Assembly: GCA_964568805.1 (NCBI GenBank)
Contig: CAZMRW010000119.1
Coordinates: forward strand, 1 to 9,598
Direction of reading: 5' to 3'
Source of the DNA: CAZMRW01 sp964568805
GTDB taxonomy: Bacteria > Pseudomonadota > Gammaproteobacteria > Methylococcales > Methylomonadaceae
Length of the DNA: 9,598 nt
The notes beneath the pieces are model-generated. The model saw nothing but the letters and a program-made list of their open reading frames with translations. It made no database searches and was not told the origin of the DNA. Numbering within the stretch: the first letter of the stretch is position 1; each line of letters starts with the position of its first letter. Positions 6,138 to 9,598 of this stretch are shown here, in pieces. A program made the position numbers and the translations under genes.

Positions 6138-6881
6138 TCAAAACCCTATCGATACGCTGAACACAAAAGAAGGGTTGATGATGTCCGGATAATAATCCAA
6201 CGTATCAGTGGGGGCATGCATAGGACTCGATGAGGTATGCAACGCATCGACGTATCTGAAATCAAGGCTGATAAACCGATAAAAAAAAGTTAAGCCGGCA
6301 TTCCAGTACAGGTAATCGAAATCCAGAACTTGTTTTGTCTGGGAGTAACCGGCTCCCGCAGAGAATTCCAAAAAATCCGTGACCGGATATCTTCCCGTCA
6401 GCTCATAATTGGCCGCGGCATGGCCGCGCTGATAATAGTCCTCCGACACGGAAACTGCGGCGCTGAGGAGGTCCTTATAATGCAAAAATAGGTAGAACTC
6501 ATTGTAGTCGGATTCGTGGCCGAAAATAGTGCCGTCATACAAATAACGGGTCCATTGGCCATCCAGCCGCCAATGATCGGAAAGGCTATAGCTCCAGCCC
6601 AGATAGGGCGTGATTTCGACACGAGCCGCATCGTCAAATTCGGAATCGCCAAAGTCCACATAAATCGCGGAGCTGCCTAAATATAAGCCTGATTGGTGTT
6701 GGTAATCGATATTGGCAAGATAGGAAAATTTTCCGTCGCTTTTGGAATAACCCCGGCTGATATAATTGCTCATCGCGGTAAGCGTGGCATGAACTTCAGC
6801 CATTACATCAAAGGGGATCAATAAAATTATTGCCGCATGGAACAAAAGGGGTAGCAAAGTTGATTTGCAAGGTGTTTCCAT
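6138..6881 (-). CDS. TorF-like outer-membrane beta-barrel protein (Gcw_chp family)
   Basis: This is a 247-aa putative porin of the TIGR02001/Gcw_chp group. It has a signal peptide of about 28 residues (hydrophobic 9-24, cleavage likely after VMA). The family opening motif SNYISRGYSKSDGK comes next, then alternating aromatic strands (GLYLGSSAIYVDFG, ITPYLGWSYSL and others). It ends in the Phe-terminated strand FVFSVSIGF that the Bam machinery recognises. About ten to twelve strands are expected. The family's transported substrate is not established. The gene lies on the same strand 121 nt before the sigma factor gene; read-through into the sigma unit is possible because no stem-loop terminator is seen, only a T7 run (6124-6118 on the minus strand). 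The start lacks a clear Shine-Dalgarno. Confidence 0.87.
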   Translation of the reverse strand: METPCKSTLLPLLFHAAIILLIPFDVMAEVHATLTAMSNYISRGYSKSDGKFSYLANIDYQHQSGLYLGSSAIYVDFGDSEFDDAARVEITPYLGWSYSLSDHWRLDGQWTRYLYDGTIFGHESDYNEFYLFLHYKDLLSAAVSVSEDYYQRGHAAANYELTGRYPVTDFLEFSAGAGYSQTKQVLDFDYLYWNAGLTFFYRFISLDFRYVDALHTSSSPMHAPTDTLDYYPDIINPSFVFSVSIGF

Positions 6882-6927
6882 ACGAAACTTGTATCAATCG
6901 GTCAATTTTTAACAATAATTCAGATCA

Positions 6928-6956
6928 ATAATACTTTAACTTTTTCTTATTAACAA
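6928..6956 (-). promoter_or_regulatory. Predicted promoter of the TorF-like gene
   Basis: On the minus strand, TTGTTA (6956-6951) and TATTAT (6933-6928) are spaced by exactly 17 bp, in the AT-rich gap shared with the divergent MFS gene. Transcription would start near 6921, giving a leader of about 40 nt. Confidence 0.45.
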
Positions 6957-6986
6957 AATCTCATTTAATGATTCGATATCAACTAT

Positions 6987-8327
6987 ATGAAAAAACAATC
7001 GGCAAATCAGGAAAATAATGCGATCGGCCATGCCGGACTTAAGGAACTTATCGCCTGGACTTTATACGATTTTGCCAATTCCGGTTATACCACCGTGGTG
7101 CAGACAACGATATTCAGTACCTATTTTGTCGGCGTGGTCGCAGGCGGCGCGCAAGGCGTTTCGCCAGGTCTGGCCACGCTGCTGTGGTCGCTGTCGGTGG
7201 GTGTCGCCAATTTTATGGTGATGATCAGCGCCCCGGTGGTGGGGGCTATAGCCGATGACCGGGCTTGCAAGAAACGTTTTTTGCTGTTTTCATCCGTTGG
7301 CTGTATTGTCTCGACGGCGATGCTGGCGATGGTCGGTCCCGGGGACGTTATCCTGGGAATGGTGCTGGTCACGCTGTCGGCCATTATGTTTGCTTTCGGT
7401 GAAAATTTGATTGCGGCTTTCCTGCCGGAGTTGGTTCCGGAGGAAAAAATGGGGCGACTATCCGGTTACGGCTGGAGTGTGGGCTATTTTGGCGGGCTGC
7501 TGACCTTGTTGATGTGTCTCGGCTATATAACTTGGGCCAAAGGCCAGGGCTGGACCGAAGCCCGATCGGTGCCGGTAACGCTGTTGATTACCGCAGGCGT
7601 CTTTGCCCTGACGGCAATGCCTACTTTCCTATGGCTGAAAGAGCGCGCGAAACCGGTGGCTGCCGACCTGAAATTGTCGGTAGTGTCAGCGAGTTTTCGC
7701 CGGTTGAAACACACTTATCAGGAAGCCAGACGATTCCGGGATTTGTTCCGATTTTTGATCACACTGGCCGTATACCAGTCCGGAGTCAGCACTGTCGTGG
7801 TATTGGCGGCCATCTATGCGCAAGAAGTATTTGGCTTTGATACGCAGTCATTAATTGTCCTGATTATGGTGATCAATGTGACAGCCGCTGTCGGCGCGCT
7901 GATTTGCGGTCAATTGCAGGACCGCATCGGTTCGGTGCCTACGCTGGCCATGACCCTGGTCATCTGGATTGCAGCGCTCATTGCCGCCTTTTTAGCGAGT
8001 CAGAAGATGGACATGTGGATAGTCGGCAATTTGATGGGCTTGGCAATGGGTGCCAGTCAGGCCATTGGCCGCGCGTTGGTCAGTAAATTTTCACCTGCCG
8101 AGCGGGCAGGTGAATTTTTGGGCTTGTGGGGTGTGGTCAACAGACTATCGGCGATTGTCGGGCCGTTAAGCTATGGGCTGCTTAATTACTGGAGCGACGG
8201 CAACCATCGCCTGTCCTTGTTATCGACCTTGATGTTCTTTGGACTTGGCCTGCTTCTCTTGTGCAGAGTCAACGAAACCAGGGGCAAGGCGGCGGTAATT
8301 AACCCGCTGCCTAATGGCGATTTTTAA
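6987..8327 (+). CDS. MFS transporter, UMF1/Atg22 family
   Basis: This 446-aa inner-membrane transporter has about twelve hydrophobic segments. The N-terminal motif YDFANSGY (27-34) and the following TTIFSTYF are the hallmark of the UMF1/Atg22-like branch of the major facilitator superfamily. PEEKMGRLSGYGWSVGYFGG in the first half and the segment SKFSPAERAGEFLGLWG in the second are also family-like. Yeast Atg22 exports amino acids from the vacuole; the substrate of the bacterial members is generally unknown, so none is proposed here. No Shine-Dalgarno precedes the ATG. Its end overlaps the end of the convergent lplT gene by 17 bp, with no terminator between them. Confidence 0.93.
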   Translation: MKKQSANQENNAIGHAGLKELIAWTLYDFANSGYTTVVQTTIFSTYFVGVVAGGAQGVSPGLATLLWSLSVGVANFMVMISAPVVGAIADDRACKKRFLLFSSVGCIVSTAMLAMVGPGDVILGMVLVTLSAIMFAFGENLIAAFLPELVPEEKMGRLSGYGWSVGYFGGLLTLLMCLGYITWAKGQGWTEARSVPVTLLITAGVFALTAMPTFLWLKERAKPVAADLKLSVVSASFRRLKHTYQEARRFRDLFRFLITLAVYQSGVSTVVVLAAIYAQEVFGFDTQSLIVLIMVINVTAAVGALICGQLQDRIGSVPTLAMTLVIWIAALIAAFLASQKMDMWIVGNLMGLAMGASQAIGRALVSKFSPAERAGEFLGLWGVVNRLSAIVGPLSYGLLNYWSDGNHRLSLLSTLMFFGLGLLLLCRVNETRGKAAVINPLPNGDF

Positions 8328-9489
8328 ACGGGTTCATCTGATTATCGGGCAAGTGCAGCGATACCAAAAAGGTCGCGATAAAAACCAGACCGCCCAAAAC
8401 CAGAACGGACAGGACCGGGTCTGCATTTTGTGATGCCGCGTAGGTATAGCCGCCTACCGCCAGCAGCATCGTCAGATTTTGAAAAAAGCCCTGTAGCGCG
8501 ACGGCGCTGCCGCTGCCGATGCTGAGCTGACCCAGTTCCTGCAGCGCCGCGTTGACCGGAACGATAAACATACCGCCCATCATGCCGACAAAGAACAGCA
8601 TAAAGCGGGCGGGCCAGATACTGTCAGTCAAACCGAGCCCGATGATAAATAAAGCCATCAAATAAGCCGGCATTCTGGCGCGGCGCAAGCGTTCGAGCGG
8701 AATCATCCGCGGCACCAGCGCCGATCCTGCGATAATGCCGACCGCCAGAAACAGCGTTAATTCGGCGATTTCTGTGGCGTTTTTCAACGATAAAACCAAA
8801 GGCGCCCAAGCCACGATAAGCACTCTTAAGGTCGCGGCCGTGGCCCAGAACAATGAGGCGCCCAGCATCGAAAACCGGGAGCGCGGCGTCGTAAAAAACT
8901 GGCCCATCTGTCTGCCGAATTCGATAATTTTCGATCCTGAACCGCCTTGACCGGCAACCTTGACCGGTAAAAACAAAGTCACCAGCGCCGAGACGATGAA
9001 CAGGATAATCGTGCCTGACAACGCCATATCGGTCGAGTGATCGGCGACCTTGGCGCCAATCTCCATGCCCATTAAAATCGCGAGGATGGTTGATCCTTCC
9101 ACCAGGCTGTTTGCTTTAACCAGAAACTGGTGCCCTGCCAGCTCCGGTAATATGCCGTATTTGGCCGGACCATAGATGGCGGCTCCCACACCGACGATAC
9201 AATAAGCCAGCAGCGGGTCCACGTTCAACAACAATAAACCGGCGCCCGCCGCCTTGATCAGATTCGCGATAATCAGTACCCTGGACTTGGCGTGATGATC
9301 GGCAAAGCCGCCTACCCACGGGGCCAGCAAGACGAATGCGATCAGAAATGAACCTTGCAGGGCGGGAACGTACCAGTTTGACGAATTATCCGTCTGCATG
9401 ACCAGGGCGATCACCGTAAACAAAATAGCGTTATCGGCAAAAGCCGAAAGGAACTGGGCAATCAGTAACGGATAGATTTGTTTGTTCAT
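8311..9489 (-). CDS. lplT: Lysophospholipid transporter LplT
   Basis: This 392-aa MFS protein of the inner membrane in Escherichia coli flips lysophosphatidylethanolamine inward so that Aas can re-acylate it. The sequence tracks E. coli LplT closely: AQFLSAFADNAILF at the start, VGVGAAIYGPAKYGILPEL near residues 98-116, KANSLVEGSTILAILMG, RFSMLGASLFWATAATLR, and GMMGGMFIVPVNAALQE. There are about twelve membrane segments. The length matches the family (about 397). Its usual partner gene aas is not in the window: downstream the gene collides with the MFS gene, so aas could only lie beyond the right edge or elsewhere. The ATG at 9489 has no strong Shine-Dalgarno. The 109 bp upstream to the window edge hold no recognisable gene or clear promoter. 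Confidence 0.93.
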   Translation of the reverse strand: MNKQIYPLLIAQFLSAFADNAILFTVIALVMQTDNSSNWYVPALQGSFLIAFVLLAPWVGGFADHHAKSRVLIIANLIKAAGAGLLLLNVDPLLAYCIVGVGAAIYGPAKYGILPELAGHQFLVKANSLVEGSTILAILMGMEIGAKVADHSTDMALSGTIILFIVSALVTLFLPVKVAGQGGSGSKIIEFGRQMGQFFTTPRSRFSMLGASLFWATAATLRVLIVAWAPLVLSLKNATEIAELTLFLAVGIIAGSALVPRMIPLERLRRARMPAYLMALFIIGLGLTDSIWPARFMLFFVGMMGGMFIVPVNAALQELGQLSIGSGSAVALQGFFQNLTMLLAVGGYTYAASQNADPVLSVLVLGGLVFIATFLVSLHLPDNQMNPFKNRH

Positions 9490-9598
9490 AGTGCTGACTG
9501 CGCGCTGTCTTTATGGCTGAAAGAAAATGAAATGCAAAGAACTCTCGAGCCACTTGCAAAATTATCGACCGGCAAGCGGTGTAAGTTAATAAAGACTC

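Noticed and set aside
7514..7840. Plus-strand open frame of 108 codons within the MFS gene in another frame
   Set aside because: The overlapping MFS frame has the UMF1 signature throughout, and this frame has no hydrophobic or domain pattern.

Overview
The window looks like chromosomal DNA of a gammaproteobacterium of moderate GC content. The closest impression, from the style of the proteins and the gene set (TorF/Gcw_chp-type porin, LplT, YfcD-type Nudix, beta-carbonic anhydrase), is a methanotroph-like member of the Methylococcales. That assignment is an inference from protein character; no marker gene settles it. No mobile element, CRISPR array or phage gene is visible.

Layout. Positions 1-347 hold a tRNA-Asp with its own promoter and a strong intrinsic terminator. 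Positions 348-1594 (minus strand) hold a Nudix hydrolase and a beta-carbonic anhydrase. A 13-bp perfect inverted repeat lies between them, and a terminator-like hairpin lies in the carbonic anhydrase leader. Positions 1769-3317 (plus strand) hold a LysR-type regulator and a TetR-type regulator whose reading frames overlap. Positions 3351-6016 (minus strand) hold a three-gene unit: ECF sigma factor, membrane-anchored zinc-binding anti-sigma factor, and exported subtilisin-like (S8) peptidase. Positions 6138-6881 (minus) encode a TorF-like outer-membrane protein. Positions 6987-8327 (plus) encode a UMF1/Atg22-type MFS transporter. It converges on and overlaps the lysophospholipid transporter gene lplT (8311-9489, minus).

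The most interesting part is the sigma/anti-sigma/S8 unit. The anti-sigma factor has a cytoplasmic H-x3-C-x2-C zinc motif, one membrane segment, and a periplasmic domain that by eye resembles a subtilisin propeptide (I9/fervidolysin-prodomain-like fold). The peptidase gene follows with an ATGA start/stop overlap. Its product has an intact Asp/His/Ser triad, but the usual oxyanion-hole Asn motif is replaced. This suggests an envelope-stress or signalling circuit in which the protease and the propeptide-like domain of the anti-sigma factor recognise each other and so control release of the sigma factor. That mechanism is inferred from domain arrangement only.

The remaining genes are ordinary housekeeping or accessory functions. 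Start codons of several genes (lysR, sigma factor, porin, MFS, lplT) lack a clear Shine-Dalgarno sequence. The carbonic anhydrase and anti-sigma genes have good ones.
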